A DNA stretch of 64,000 nt, from assembly GCA_030652255.1 (NCBI GenBank), contig JAUSAZ010000140.1:1-64000 (forward strand), given 5' to 3'. Of the stretch, positions 32,520-42,113 are shown in pieces. Below the pieces are notes generated by a model. The model searched no databases. It saw nothing but the letters and a program-made list of their open reading frames with translations, and was not told where the DNA came from. Each line of letters opens with the position of its first letter. The stretch's first letter is position 1. The stretch is from Myxococcales bacterium. GTDB taxonomy: Bacteria; Myxococcota_A; Polyangia; Polyangiales; Ga0077539. The position numbers and the translations under genes were made by a program.

Positions 32520-33359
32520 GTGCGTAGAACGGGAAGCAAACAGGGTCTCCGAGGACTGCTCGCCTGCCTCGCGCTCGCGCCGATGGCGGCGACGTGCAGC
32601 AGCACGCCGCGCCTGCCGACGCAGCCGGCCACGTGCAACCTCCCGCAGAACATCGGCCTCGTGCTGCGCGGCTCCGAGCGGCTCAACCCCAACGACGACG
32701 GGCGCTCGCTCCCGGTGGTGGTGCGCATCTATCAGCTCAAGTCCGGCGCGCGCATGGAAGAGGCGGAGTTCGAGGGCGTCTGGCGGCGCGACCGCGAGGT
32801 GCTCGCCGACGACATCCTCAAGATGGACGAGATGTACCTCTATCCCAACCAGCGCATGGCCCGCACGTTTCGCCGCGACCCCGCGGCCACGCACGTCGTC
32901 GCCGTCGCCATCTTCCGCCACCCCGCCGGCCAGGCGTGGCGCACCATCTACGAGCTCCCGCCGCCGCCCGGAGACGAGCGCTGCGCGGCGCAGTCCGCCG
33001 ACCCCAACGCCAGCCCGCCGCCGGTGCGCGACGCCCGCTACGTCTTCTACCTCGAGGACTATTACATCGAGCCCGGCGTCGACGAGCCGCCCACCGACGC
33101 CGGCATCCGCGACAGCCGCGGACGGCTGCGCCTTCCCAGCACCCTGCCGGGCCGCCCCTCGGTGCCCGCGGTGAGCAGCCCCCCGTCGCTGCCCAACGTG
33201 CCGAGCCTCCCCAACGCGCCGTCGCTGCCGAGCGCCCCCAGCGCCCCCAGCGCGCCGTCGCTGCCGAGCGCACCCAGCGCGCCGTCGGTGCCCAGCGCGC
33301 CCACCTTCACGCCGCCCTCCATCTCGATGAGCTCGTCGGCGCGTGAGGTCCGCGCATGA
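32520..33359 (+). CDS. tssJ: T6SS outer-membrane lipoprotein TssJ, with repetitive C-terminal tail
   Basis: Anchors the T6SS membrane complex to the outer membrane by binding TssM. The start is GTG 32520, with GGGGAAGG 9 nt upstream, followed by a lipoprotein signal ending LALAPMAATC. The TssJ beta-sandwich has LNPNDDGRSLPVVVRIYQLK, the signature segment for this family. About 180 residues would be normal. Here about 90 further residues consist of Pro/Ser/Ala/Leu repeats (LPSAPSAPSAPSLPSAPSAP), unusual for TssJ. The stop overlaps the tssK start (ATGA). Confidence 0.9.
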   Translation: MRRTGSKQGLRGLLACLALAPMAATCSSTPRLPTQPATCNLPQNIGLVLRGSERLNPNDDGRSLPVVVRIYQLKSGARMEEAEFEGVWRRDREVLADDILKMDEMYLYPNQRMARTFRRDPAATHVVAVAIFRHPAGQAWRTIYELPPPPGDERCAAQSADPNASPPPVRDARYVFYLEDYYIEPGVDEPPTDAGIRDSRGRLRLPSTLPGRPSVPAVSSPPSLPNVPSLPNAPSLPSAPSAPSAPSLPSAPSAPSVPSAPTFTPPSISMSSSAREVRA

Positions 33360-34735
33360 GGGTTCCGCAGCGGGTCATCTGGTCGGAGGGGATGTTCATG
33401 TCCCCGCAGCACCTCCAGCAGCTCGACCGCTACCACGAGGGTCTGCTCGAGGCGCGCCTCTCGGCGCTCAGCCCCTACGACTGGGGGGTCGTGTCGCTCG
33501 AGATCGACGAGCGCGCGCTCGTCGCCGGCCAGGTGCGCGTGCAGCGCTTCGAGGGCGTGCTCCCCGACGGCCTGCCCATCGCGTTCGACGGCGCGCACCC
33601 CGAGGCGCCCGCGGTGCGCCCCATCGAAGGCTACTTCGGCGCCACGCAGCGCGTGCTCGAGGTCTTCCTCGCGGTGCCCGCCGAGCGCGAGGGCTCGCCC
33701 GTCGTGGCCCCGAGCACCGTGCCCACCCAGGGCATGCGCTTCTTCACCGCGCAGCGGGCCGTGGTCGACGCCGCGGGCGGCGCGCAGGACGTCGCCGTCG
33801 CCTTCGCCCAGCGCCACGTGACGGTGCTCTTCGGCACCGAGAGCCGCGACGACTTCGAGGCGATGAAGATCGCCGAGATCGTGCGCGACGGCGCCGGTCA
33901 GCTCGCGGTGCGCGCGGAGTTCATCCCCTCCATCCGCCGCATCGGCGCGTCGTCGTGGCTGATGGGCTCGCTCCGGCGCCTGCTCTCCCTCATGGCCGCC
34001 AAGCAGAACTCCCTCTCCGAGCAGCGCCGCCAGCGCGACGCGGCGACGGTGGAGTTCACCGCCGCGGACATCACCCGCTTCCTCCTGCTCAACGCGATCA
34101 ACTCGTACCTCCCGGTGGTCAACCACCTCTGCGAGCGCGGCGACACCTCCCCCGAGGACGCGTACCTCTTCCTCTGCCAGCTCGCGGGCGCGCTCTCGAC
34201 CTTCGCCTCCGACGCGAAGTTCTCGCCCACCACGCTGCCGAAGTTCCTCTACACCGACCTCCAGACCACCTTCGCGGAGGTCATCGAGCGCAACGTCACG
34301 CTGCTCAACCTCACGGTGCGCGAGAACTACATCGTGGTGCCGCTCGAGAGCCGCGAGGACGGTCTGCACTTCGGCCGCCTCGACGACGAGCGCCTCATCC
34401 GCGGCGCGCAGTACATCCTCTCCGTGCGCTCGCAGCAGCCCGAGCAGACCGCCGCCGAGCAGATCCCGCAGCTCTCCAAGATCGCCGCCTGGAGCGACGT
34501 CACCTCCATCGTGCAGAGCGCGCTCCCGGGCGTGGCCCTCCAGGTGACCTACCGCCCGCCACCGGAGATCCCGCCCCGCGCCGGCATCCTCTACTTCATG
34601 CTCAACCAGAGCGGTCAGTTCTGGCGCAACGTCTCGGGCGAGCGGACCATCTCGATCTACCTGCCCCCGCCGTACGACCCCGCGAACATCAAGCTCGAGC
34701 TGCTCGCGATCCCCAAGCCCGCCGCAGCCCAATAA
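33356..34735 (+). CDS. tssK: T6SS baseplate protein TssK
   Basis: A trimeric adaptor that links the T6SS baseplate to the TssJLM membrane complex. The 459-residue length is normal. The N-terminal signature VIWSEGMFMSPQHLQQLDRYHE is diagnostic. The middle domain shows LLSLMAAKQNSLSEQRRQRDA and the C-terminal receptor domain ends with ERTISIYLPPPYDPANIKLELLAI. It starts inside the tssJ stop codon, indicating translational coupling, and is followed by tssL after 30 nt. Confidence 0.97.
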   Translation: MRVPQRVIWSEGMFMSPQHLQQLDRYHEGLLEARLSALSPYDWGVVSLEIDERALVAGQVRVQRFEGVLPDGLPIAFDGAHPEAPAVRPIEGYFGATQRVLEVFLAVPAEREGSPVVAPSTVPTQGMRFFTAQRAVVDAAGGAQDVAVAFAQRHVTVLFGTESRDDFEAMKIAEIVRDGAGQLAVRAEFIPSIRRIGASSWLMGSLRRLLSLMAAKQNSLSEQRRQRDAATVEFTAADITRFLLLNAINSYLPVVNHLCERGDTSPEDAYLFLCQLAGALSTFASDAKFSPTTLPKFLYTDLQTTFAEVIERNVTLLNLTVRENYIVVPLESREDGLHFGRLDDERLIRGAQYILSVRSQQPEQTAAEQIPQLSKIAAWSDVTSIVQSALPGVALQVTYRPPPEIPPRAGILYFMLNQSGQFWRNVSGERTISIYLPPPYDPANIKLELLAIPKPAAAQ

Positions 34736-34765
34736 CGCCTTCCGCCACCGGAGTACCCCACCGGC

Positions 34766-35440
34766 ATGGACCGAATCGACGATCTCACCGCGGATGTCTT
34801 CAACTTCCTGATCCAGCTACGCCGGCTGGACGCCAACGCGCAGCCGCCGCCGGAGACCGTCCTGCAGCGCCTCCGCACGCTCATCGACACGATGGGCAAG
34901 CGGGCGGCGGACCTCGGGTTCTCCCGGGAGGACGTGCTGGAGATCACCTACGCCATCGTGGCGCTCGCCGACGAGGCGGCGATCTACGCGGGCGGCAACC
35001 TGCGGCAGTACTGGATGCAGCGGCCACTGCAGCTCCAGTACTTCAACGAGAACGTCGCCGGGGAGAACTTCTTCGCCCGGGTGATGGCCCTGCGGCAGGA
35101 CCCGCGGCGCATCGACGCCGTGCGCGTGTACTACACGTGCCTGGTGCTCGGGTTCCAGGGCAAGTACCGGGTGCGCGGCGGCGAGGCCGAGCTCGCGGCC
35201 ATCATGGACCAGCTCGCCGGAGACCTCTCCCGCGCCGGGCTCCTCGGCCCCGAGCTCCTCTCCGTGCACGGCGACCGCCCGGCCGGCGAGGTGCGCACCC
35301 GCGCCCGCGCCGACCTGCCCGTCGTCGGCCTCGCGGCGGCGGCGGTGGCCATCTCCCTGGTGCTCTACGTCGGCCTGCGCATCTCGCTCAACGGCGAGGT
35401 CAGCACCGTGCTCAACCGCATCGCCCAGTTCGTTCACTGA
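34766..35440 (+). CDS. tssL: T6SS inner-membrane protein TssL (DotU-like)
   Basis: An inner-membrane component that pairs with TssM and contacts the baseplate. The 224-residue protein has the DotU cytoplasmic helical domain (DEAAIYAGGNLRQYWMQRPLQLQYFNENVAGENFF) and a single C-terminal membrane helix (VVGLAAAAVAISLVLYVGLRI). It has no peptidoglycan-binding extension, so anchoring to the wall must come from another protein. The tssM start lies 18 nt downstream. Confidence 0.95.
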   Translation: MDRIDDLTADVFNFLIQLRRLDANAQPPPETVLQRLRTLIDTMGKRAADLGFSREDVLEITYAIVALADEAAIYAGGNLRQYWMQRPLQLQYFNENVAGENFFARVMALRQDPRRIDAVRVYYTCLVLGFQGKYRVRGGEAELAAIMDQLAGDLSRAGLLGPELLSVHGDRPAGEVRTRARADLPVVGLAAAAVAISLVLYVGLRISLNGEVSTVLNRIAQFVH

Positions 35441-35458
35441 GAGAGGGCGGCACCCACC

Positions 35459-38400
35459 GTGTTCAAGTACATCTTCGCGTTCCTGGTCATCGCGATCGCC
35501 TGGGCGGCGGCGTTCATCCTGAAGGAGCGCCTGCCGCACGGCTTCAACATCGCCATCGCCGTCACCGTGCTCACGGTGCTCGTGCTGGTGGGCCTCATCG
35601 CGTATCGCAAGTACCGCGCGCGCAAGGCGGCCCGCGAGATCGAGAAGGCCCTCAACGCCCAGGCCGAGGAGCACGCCCGCACGGTGCGCCCCGAGCAGCA
35701 GGCCGAGGTGCGAGCGATGCAGGCGGAGGTCACCCGCGCCATCGCGTCGCTCAAGTCGTCGAAGCTCGGGAAGAGCGGCGCCGAGGCCCTCTACGCGCTG
35801 CCCTGGTACGTCATCATCGGCCCGCCCGGGTCGGGCAAGACCACCGCGCTGCGCAACTCGGGGCTCCAGTTTCCGTACGCGTCGCAGAGCGGCGGCGGGG
35901 TGAAGGGCGTCGGAGGCACCCGCAACTGCGAGTGGTGGCTCACCAACGAGGCCGTGCTGCTCGACACCGCCGGCCGCTACATGACCGCCGACGACGACCG
36001 CGACGAGTGGCTCGCCTTCCTCGACATGCTCCGGAAGAACCGCCCCGAGAAGCCGCTCAACGGCGTCATCGTGGCGGTGAGCGTGGCCGACCTCCTGGGC
36101 GCCCGCGAGCACGAGATCGAGAACATGGCCAAGCGCGTGCGCGAGCGCGTCGACGAGGTGATGGGCCAGCTCCAGATGACCATGCCGATCTACCTGCTGT
36201 TCACCAAGTGCGACCTCGTCGCCGGGTTCAGCGAGTTCTTCGGCGACCTGCGCAAGAACGAGCGCGGCCAGATCTGGGGCTTCACCTGGCCCCTCGGTGA
36301 GCAGCTCGCCTCGCCCGGCGCCTCCTTCGGCGAGCGCTTCGACGAGCTCGTGAAGGTCGCCGACCAGCGGAAGTTCCGCCGCCTCGCGGGGGAGCAGAAG
36401 CTCGAGGTGCGCGAGCAGGTGTTCCAGTTTCCGCAGCAGTTCGCCGGCGTGAAGCAGAACCTCGCGGACTTCATCGAGAACCTCTTCTCCGCCAACGTCT
36501 ACCAGGGCGCGCCCAACTTCCGCGGGGTGTACTTCACCTCCGGCACCCAGGAGGGCCGGCCCATCGACCGGCTCACCCAGAAGCTCCGCGACACCCTCGG
36601 GCTGCCGCAGACCGCGGCGCCCACGCAGGTGGTCACCGAGGCCAAGAGCTTCTTCCTCCGCGACGTCTTCGCCCGGGTGGTCTTCCCCGACGCCGACATC
36701 GCGTCGCGCAGCCCCGAGGAGATCCGCCGGCAGCGCCGTCAGCGCTACCTCGTCGCCGCGGGCGCCTTCGCCACGGCGCTGCTCATCCTCACCATCCCCG
36801 CGATCGCGTACGTGCAGAACCGCGACTTCGTCCGCGAGGCCGGCGTCGAGGTCGAGCGCATCGCCGCCAACGCCGGCCAGCCCAACGCCGCGCCGCTCAC
36901 CCTGGCCGAGCTCGAGCCGGTGCGCGCGCGCGTCGAGCAGCTCCGCAAGTGGGAGACCGGGGCGGAGTTCATCCCGCTCTACATGCGCTTCGGGATGTAC
37001 AAGGGCACCGAGATCTACCCCCAGGTCTCGCGGCTGTACTCCACCGCGCTGCGCCGCCGGGTCATCGAGCCCCTCGCGGCGCGCGACCTCCGGGCGATGC
37101 GGGAGTTCGTCGGGCGCTACCCCGGCGAGATGGTGCCGACGCAGGCCGAGCGCACCGCGCAGTACGACGTGCTGAAGACGCACATCCTGCTGAGCCCGGC
37201 GACGCCCCGCGCCGCGGGCGAGCCGGAGACCAACGCGCAGAAGGCCTTCCTCACGCGCACCCTCGTGGCGGCGTGGGGCAGGGGGGCGACGCCCTCGGGC
37301 GCCGACCTCGTGGCCATGAACGCCAACGTCTCGGCCTACATCGACCAGCTGCAAGACCGCCCGGCGGACCTCGCGCTCCCGCGCAACGTCAACGCCGTGC
37401 GCGACGTGCGCGGGGTGCTCAACCGCGCCTCCAACGTCGGCGTGGCGCTCGACGGCATCATCGCCGCGGTGGCGGAGATGGGCTTCGACGTGAACCTCAC
37501 GCGCGCCATCGGCCGCTCGCCCGAGCACGTCTTCCAGGTGGGCCCGATTCCGGGTCGCACCGTGCGCGGGGCCTTCACCCGCCGCGGCTGGGAGGAGTAC
37601 GTGCGCGACCGGCTCAACCAGGCGCCGGAGGAGCTCGTGGGCGAGGCCTGGGTGCTCGGCCAGAGCCCCAACATCGCCCGCGCCGACCGGCTCGCGGAGA
37701 CCCTCGCGGACGTGCGCTCGCAGTACTTCACCCAGTACATCGCCGAGTGGCAGAACTTCCTCGCGAGCCTCCGGGTGCGCGAGCCCGGCGACCCCCTCAC
37801 GGCGCTCCAGATGCTCCAGTGGTTCACCGAGGGCGGCACCACGGCGTACCAGTTCCTGATGCGGACGGTCGCGGAGAACACCCGGCTGCTCGACCCCGAT
37901 GCGGTGGCGGCCAACGCGGCCGGCGGCAGCCTGCTCGGGGCCGCCCAGCAGATCGCCAACGCGCGGCTCCAGTCGCAGGGGCGCACCGGCATGGCGGCCG
38001 GCAACGCCGCCAACGCCGCGCTCGCGGCGCGCAACCGCCAGGGAGGCGGCCTCGTCGACACCCGCAAGCGCCGCGAGGACGTCGAGAACGACCCCATCCT
38101 CCGCGGCATCGTGGAGTTCGGCGTGCCCCCGACGCCGGTCGCCCCGCCCGCCGCGGCCGGCGCCCCGCCGGTGCCGCCGCCGCCGCCGAGCCCCACCGCG
38201 CTCAACACCTACCAGGAGCAGCTGCAGATCGTGCGCGACGCCCTGCAGACGCACATCGACAACCCGGTCGCCCCGACGACGCCGCTCATCACGGCGCTCA
38301 CGACGGCGCAGACCCGGGTGCAGTCGCTCATCAACGGCGCCGTGGTGCAGTCCCGCCCGGTGCTCATCAACCTGCTCCCGCCGCCGATCGAGTTCACCGT

Positions 38401-39289
38401 GCAGCGCGCCACCAGCGCCCTCGCCGGCGCGGGCTCCGACCGCTGGTGCAGCGCCGTGGTGGTGCCCTACGCCCGCACCCTGCACAACCGCTACCCCTTC
38501 GCGGCCGGCGGCCAGGACGCCGCCCTCAGCGACGTCGCGGATTTCTACCGTCCCACGCGAGGCGCGGTGTGGGCGTTCTATACCGAGGCGCTCACCTCCG
38601 ACATCGCTCGGCAGGGAGATCAGTACGACTTCGTCACGCGCCTCGGCAATGACATGGCCGACAACTGGCGCCCGGAGCTGCGCACCTTCCTCAACCGCTC
38701 GCAGGACCTCTCCACGGTGCTCTTCCCCGCCGGGTCGGACGCGCCGCGGGTGGACTTCGAGGTGCGCCTGCGCGCGACGCCCTCCATCGCCGAGCTCACC
38801 TTCACGGTCGACGGCGAGACCCTCCAGTACCGCAACGGCCCGCCCGAGTGGCGGCAGTTCCACTGGCCCGGCGCCGGCACGCAGCGCGGGGCGAAGCTTC
38901 GCGCGCGCGGCATCAACGGCACCGACGAGACCATCGAGCAGGAGGGCGAGTGGGGCCTCTTCCGCCTCTTCGAGGCGGGCGTCGTCCGCGGCTCGCCCGA
39001 GGCCCGCATCTTCTCGGTGGTCTGGCGCCTGCGCGACCAGGACATCGAGGTCGGCGTGGACATCCGCCCCGCCCGCAGCGAGAACCCCTTCTTCGGCGTG
39101 CCCCGCGCGGACAACGCCTCGACGGGCCGCTTCCTGCTGCCCTTCCGCTCCGAAGGGGTGACCGCGCCGCACCCCATCGCCCGCCGCGGGCGCTCGTGCA
39201 ACCTCTCCGGCGTCCCGGGGATGCCCTCCGCCCCCGACGAGGACTCCTCCTCGCGCCGCCGTCGCCGTCGCCGCCACAGCGGCGGCTGA
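35459..39289 (+). CDS. tssM: T6SS membrane-complex protein TssM (IcmF-like)
   Basis: A 1276-residue inner-membrane protein that spans to the outer membrane and binds TssJ. Two N-terminal membrane helices (about 5-50) precede a cytoplasmic NTPase-like domain with Walker A GPPGSGKTT (121-129) and the LLDTAGRYMT block. A third helix lies near 435 (YLVAAGAFATALLILTIPAIAYV), and a large periplasmic region follows. A Pro-rich linker (PPVPPPPPSPT) interrupts the C-terminal half. The protein ends with a polyarginine tail (SSSRRRRRRRHSGG). The start is GTG 35459. Confidence 0.96.
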   Translation: MFKYIFAFLVIAIAWAAAFILKERLPHGFNIAIAVTVLTVLVLVGLIAYRKYRARKAAREIEKALNAQAEEHARTVRPEQQAEVRAMQAEVTRAIASLKSSKLGKSGAEALYALPWYVIIGPPGSGKTTALRNSGLQFPYASQSGGGVKGVGGTRNCEWWLTNEAVLLDTAGRYMTADDDRDEWLAFLDMLRKNRPEKPLNGVIVAVSVADLLGAREHEIENMAKRVRERVDEVMGQLQMTMPIYLLFTKCDLVAGFSEFFGDLRKNERGQIWGFTWPLGEQLASPGASFGERFDELVKVADQRKFRRLAGEQKLEVREQVFQFPQQFAGVKQNLADFIENLFSANVYQGAPNFRGVYFTSGTQEGRPIDRLTQKLRDTLGLPQTAAPTQVVTEAKSFFLRDVFARVVFPDADIASRSPEEIRRQRRQRYLVAAGAFATALLILTIPAIAYVQNRDFVREAGVEVERIAANAGQPNAAPLTLAELEPVRARVEQLRKWETGAEFIPLYMRFGMYKGTEIYPQVSRLYSTALRRRVIEPLAARDLRAMREFVGRYPGEMVPTQAERTAQYDVLKTHILLSPATPRAAGEPETNAQKAFLTRTLVAAWGRGATPSGADLVAMNANVSAYIDQLQDRPADLALPRNVNAVRDVRGVLNRASNVGVALDGIIAAVAEMGFDVNLTRAIGRSPEHVFQVGPIPGRTVRGAFTRRGWEEYVRDRLNQAPEELVGEAWVLGQSPNIARADRLAETLADVRSQYFTQYIAEWQNFLASLRVREPGDPLTALQMLQWFTEGGTTAYQFLMRTVAENTRLLDPDAVAANAAGGSLLGAAQQIANARLQSQGRTGMAAGNAANAALAARNRQGGGLVDTRKRREDVENDPILRGIVEFGVPPTPVAPPAAAGAPPVPPPPPSPTALNTYQEQLQIVRDALQTHIDNPVAPTTPLITALTTAQTRVQSLINGAVVQSRPVLINLLPPPIEFTVQRATSALAGAGSDRWCSAVVVPYARTLHNRYPFAAGGQDAALSDVADFYRPTRGAVWAFYTEALTSDIARQGDQYDFVTRLGNDMADNWRPELRTFLNRSQDLSTVLFPAGSDAPRVDFEVRLRATPSIAELTFTVDGETLQYRNGPPEWRQFHWPGAGTQRGAKLRARGINGTDETIEQEGEWGLFRLFEAGVVRGSPEARIFSVVWRLRDQDIEVGVDIRPARSENPFFGVPRADNASTGRFLLPFRSEGVTAPHPIARRGRSCNLSGVPGMPSAPDEDSSSRRRRRRRHSGG

Positions 39290-39325
39290 ACCCCTCCAGC
39301 ACCCCCCTCCGACGAAGCCCACCAC

Positions 39326-40264
39326 ATGGGAGCACCGACCGATCGGGACGCGCTCGGTGTGTACGGGAAGATCCCCGCCCAGGGGGACTTCGTCCGCATC
39401 AACGCCTCGGACCAGGCCGCCCAGTCCCTCGACGTCTGGGTGCAGGAGGCGCTCGAGACCCTCGGGCGCATGGGCGCTGCCTTCCCCGCGGAGCCCCTGT
39501 ACTTCCTGCACCACGGCGGGCACCCGTCGCTGCCCGCCACCATCGGCGCGATGATCGCCAGCCAGGACCGCGTCGGGCGCGTGTACCCGATGACGGTGTT
39601 CGCGCGGGTCGACCCCGCGTGGCTCGCGACCCGATGGTCGGGCGCGCCGCTGGGCTACGGGCTCTTCCTCCGCGACGCCACGCGCATCCTGCGTGACCTC
39701 GCCCGCGCCGACGCGCAGCTCATCACGGCGTGGACCCGCAACCTCCGGCTGCCCACCCCGCAGGACCTCGCGCAGGTCGACGTGGTCTGCATGCACGCGC
39801 TCCAGACCTTCTCGTCGGCGCAGGTGCTCCCGCGCATGACCGGCGACCCGCAGGCGGCGTCGTGCTGGTACGCCCTCAAGACCGCCGTCGACGCCTGCGA
39901 CAGCGCGCGGGTGCGCCCGGGCCGCCCCCCGATCGTGCTCGACGGCGCGCTCACCGGCGACCTCGACCTCTTCGCGTGGCTCGAGCTCCTGCGCCGGCGG
40001 CTGCAGGGCGCCTTCGTGCCGACGGTGCTCTGGACCGAGTCCGCGCCCGCCCGGATGCTGGTGTGCATGGGCCCGCCGTCGGGCTCGATGTTACGGTACC
40101 TGGTAAACCCCGACGACGCGGCGGCGCAGCACTGGCCGCTGTGGACGCACCGCCCGGAGGCGGTCGCGCAGGCGCGGCAGTCGCTGTCGCCCGCCCACCA
40201 GGCGGCCATCGCCCAGTGGAACGCGCCGCTGGAGGCACTTCTCTCTACCCTTGGCTGGGCGTAA
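39326..40264 (+). CDS. tagF: T6SS-associated regulator TagF
   Basis: A 312-residue protein of the TagF/ImpM family, which in Pseudomonas and Agrobacterium holds T6SS assembly in check until threonine phosphorylation signalling relieves it. The N-terminal signature is YGKIPAQGDFVRINASDQAAQSLDVWVQEAL, followed by the RVGRVYPMTVFARVD strand and SGAPLGYGLFLRD. Its presence implies control through a PpkA/Fha-type pathway, but no canonical active kinase gene is in the block; the kinase-like protein at 61746 appears inactive. Confidence 0.9.
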   Translation: MGAPTDRDALGVYGKIPAQGDFVRINASDQAAQSLDVWVQEALETLGRMGAAFPAEPLYFLHHGGHPSLPATIGAMIASQDRVGRVYPMTVFARVDPAWLATRWSGAPLGYGLFLRDATRILRDLARADAQLITAWTRNLRLPTPQDLAQVDVVCMHALQTFSSAQVLPRMTGDPQAASCWYALKTAVDACDSARVRPGRPPIVLDGALTGDLDLFAWLELLRRRLQGAFVPTVLWTESAPARMLVCMGPPSGSMLRYLVNPDDAAAQHWPLWTHRPEAVAQARQSLSPAHQAAIAQWNAPLEALLSTLGWA

Positions 40265-40303
40265 GCCTCCCGGTCGCGAATCACACCCTCAAACACGGTG
40301 GTC

Positions 40304-42046
40304 ATGGACGTCGAAGAACTCCGCTCCCGCGCGCAGCCCTGGACCGCACCCATCTCCGACGAGGCGCCCGCGGGCGCCAACTCCAGCACCGACCCGCAGT
40401 ACGCCGAGCTGCGCGACGAGGTGGCCAAGCGCGACTCGCCCTCCGGCGGTCAGATCCAGTGGCGCAAGGTCATCGACAACGCGACGGAGCTCCTCCAGAA
40501 CCGCTCGAAGGACATGCTGGTGGCGTCGTACATGGCCTTCGGGCTGTACACGTCGCGCGGGCTCGACGGGCTGGTCACCGGGCTCTCGGTGCTCGCGGTG
40601 ATCATGGAGGACTACTGGGCCACGGCGTTTCCCGAGCAGAAGCGCATGCGCGGCCGGGTCAACGCCGTCGAGTGGATCATCAAGAGCTGCGACGCCGTCC
40701 TGCCCAACCTCCCGGTGACGGCGAAGGACCGCAAGACCCTCACGGACCTCGACTTCGTCGCCAAGCACCTCGCCAAGGTGGCGCGCGACAAGTTCGCCGA
40801 CGCCTGCCCCGCGATGCGCCCGCTCACCGAAGGCGTGCAGCGGCTGATGATGAACCTCCCGGCCGAGGCGCCCCCGGAGCCGCCGCCTCCGCCACCGCCT
40901 CCACCACCCTCCGCCGAGGCTCCGCCTCCGGTGGCCGCTCCGCCTCCGGTCGCCGCTCCGCCTCCGGTCGCCGCTCCGCCGCCTCCGGTCGCGGCTCCGG
41001 TCGCCGCTGCGCCGCCGCCGGTCGCGGTGGCGATGCCCGCGGTCGCCGCCGCGCCGCCGCCAGCCGACGCGAGCGCCGTGGTGTCCTTCCTCGCGACGCT
41101 GGGCGGAAACATCTTCGAGGCCGCCAACACCCTGCGCAACGCCGACTCCACCAACCCGCTCTCGTACCGCATGGCGCGCATGGGCGTGTACCTGCACCTC
41201 GTCGACCCGCCGCCCGCGGACGGCGGCAAGACCAAGGTGCCCGCCCCGGAGGCCTCGCGCCGCGCGCAGCTCGCGAAGATCGCGGAGAACAGCAAGTGGG
41301 CCGCGCTCCTGGAGGAGAGCGAGTCGGCGCTCCAGCGCGGGCGCTTCTGGCTCGACCTGCACCGCTACTCGGCGATGTCCCTCGCGGGCCTCGGCGACGC
41401 CCACCAGAAGGCCCTCGCCGAGCTGCTGCGAGAGACCGCGCTGGTGATCAAGCGCATGCCCGCGCTGGTCGACCTCTCCTTCGGCGACGGCAGCCCCTTC
41501 GCGAGCGCCGAGACGAAGGCGTGGATCGAGTCCGAGGTGCTGCCCGCGCTGGGTGGCGGCGGCGGCGGTGGTGGCGGCATGCCCATGATGGCCGCGCCGT
41601 CGGGCGGTGGCGGCGGCGGGGCGCGGGTGGTCGTGGTGCAGGGCGGCGGCGGCGGCGGCGGCGAGGACGCTGCGGTCATCGACGAGGCGCGCAAGATGGC
41701 CTCGTCGGGCAAGCTGCCGGACGCGATCGCGATGCTACAGGGGCGCATGACGTCCGCGGGCTCGGCGTCGTCGCGCTTCCGGGTGCGCCTGGGCATCGGG
41801 CAGGTGTGCATGGCGGCGGGGCAGGTGGCCCTGGCGCGCGCGGTCTTCGAGTCGACCGAGAAGGAGGTCGAGCGCTACGGCCTGGAGGAGTGGGACCCGG
41901 CGCTGGCCGCGGCCTCGTCCGAGGGGCTGTACGCGTGCCTGAAGTTGTTGGCCAAGGGGGGTAAGGCGCTGCCCCCGGAGGCGGGGTTGCTATATGATCG
42001 CGTCTGTCGTCTCGATCCGACGGCAGCATTGCGCCTTGGGGCTTGA
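40304..42046 (+). CDS. tssA: T6SS assembly protein TssA
   Basis: A baseplate/tail cap protein that primes and coordinates sheath and tube growth. The ImpA N-terminal domain is clear (about 15-120: WTAPISDEAPAGANSSTDPQYAELRDEV, YWATAFPEQKRMRGRVNAVEW). A long Pro/Ala/Val linker (about 186-255) and a VasJ-like C-terminal domain follow. Two Gly-rich tracts (GGGGGGGGG and similar) split the C-terminal half, leaving a final helical repeat region (DEARKMASSGKLPDAIAML). ATG 40304 is chosen; the track uses GTG 40298, only two codons earlier. Confidence 0.9.
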   Translation: MDVEELRSRAQPWTAPISDEAPAGANSSTDPQYAELRDEVAKRDSPSGGQIQWRKVIDNATELLQNRSKDMLVASYMAFGLYTSRGLDGLVTGLSVLAVIMEDYWATAFPEQKRMRGRVNAVEWIIKSCDAVLPNLPVTAKDRKTLTDLDFVAKHLAKVARDKFADACPAMRPLTEGVQRLMMNLPAEAPPEPPPPPPPPPPSAEAPPPVAAPPPVAAPPPVAAPPPPVAAPVAAAPPPVAVAMPAVAAAPPPADASAVVSFLATLGGNIFEAANTLRNADSTNPLSYRMARMGVYLHLVDPPPADGGKTKVPAPEASRRAQLAKIAENSKWAALLEESESALQRGRFWLDLHRYSAMSLAGLGDAHQKALAELLRETALVIKRMPALVDLSFGDGSPFASAETKAWIESEVLPALGGGGGGGGGMPMMAAPSGGGGGGARVVVVQGGGGGGGEDAAVIDEARKMASSGKLPDAIAMLQGRMTSAGSASSRFRVRLGIGQVCMAAGQVALARAVFESTEKEVERYGLEEWDPALAAASSEGLYACLKLLAKGGKALPPEAGLLYDRVCRLDPTAALRLGA

Positions 42047-42113
42047 ACGCGGCAGAGTCGCCCCGGCGCTGCGTCGCGGGCGGCGGTGATCACACACGAG
42101 AGGAAGGTCTGGC

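Noticed and set aside
34817-39796. 1659-residue minus-strand ORF opposite tssL and tssM
   Set aside because: Shadow of TssL and TssM, with low-complexity composition typical of antisense frames in GC-rich genes.
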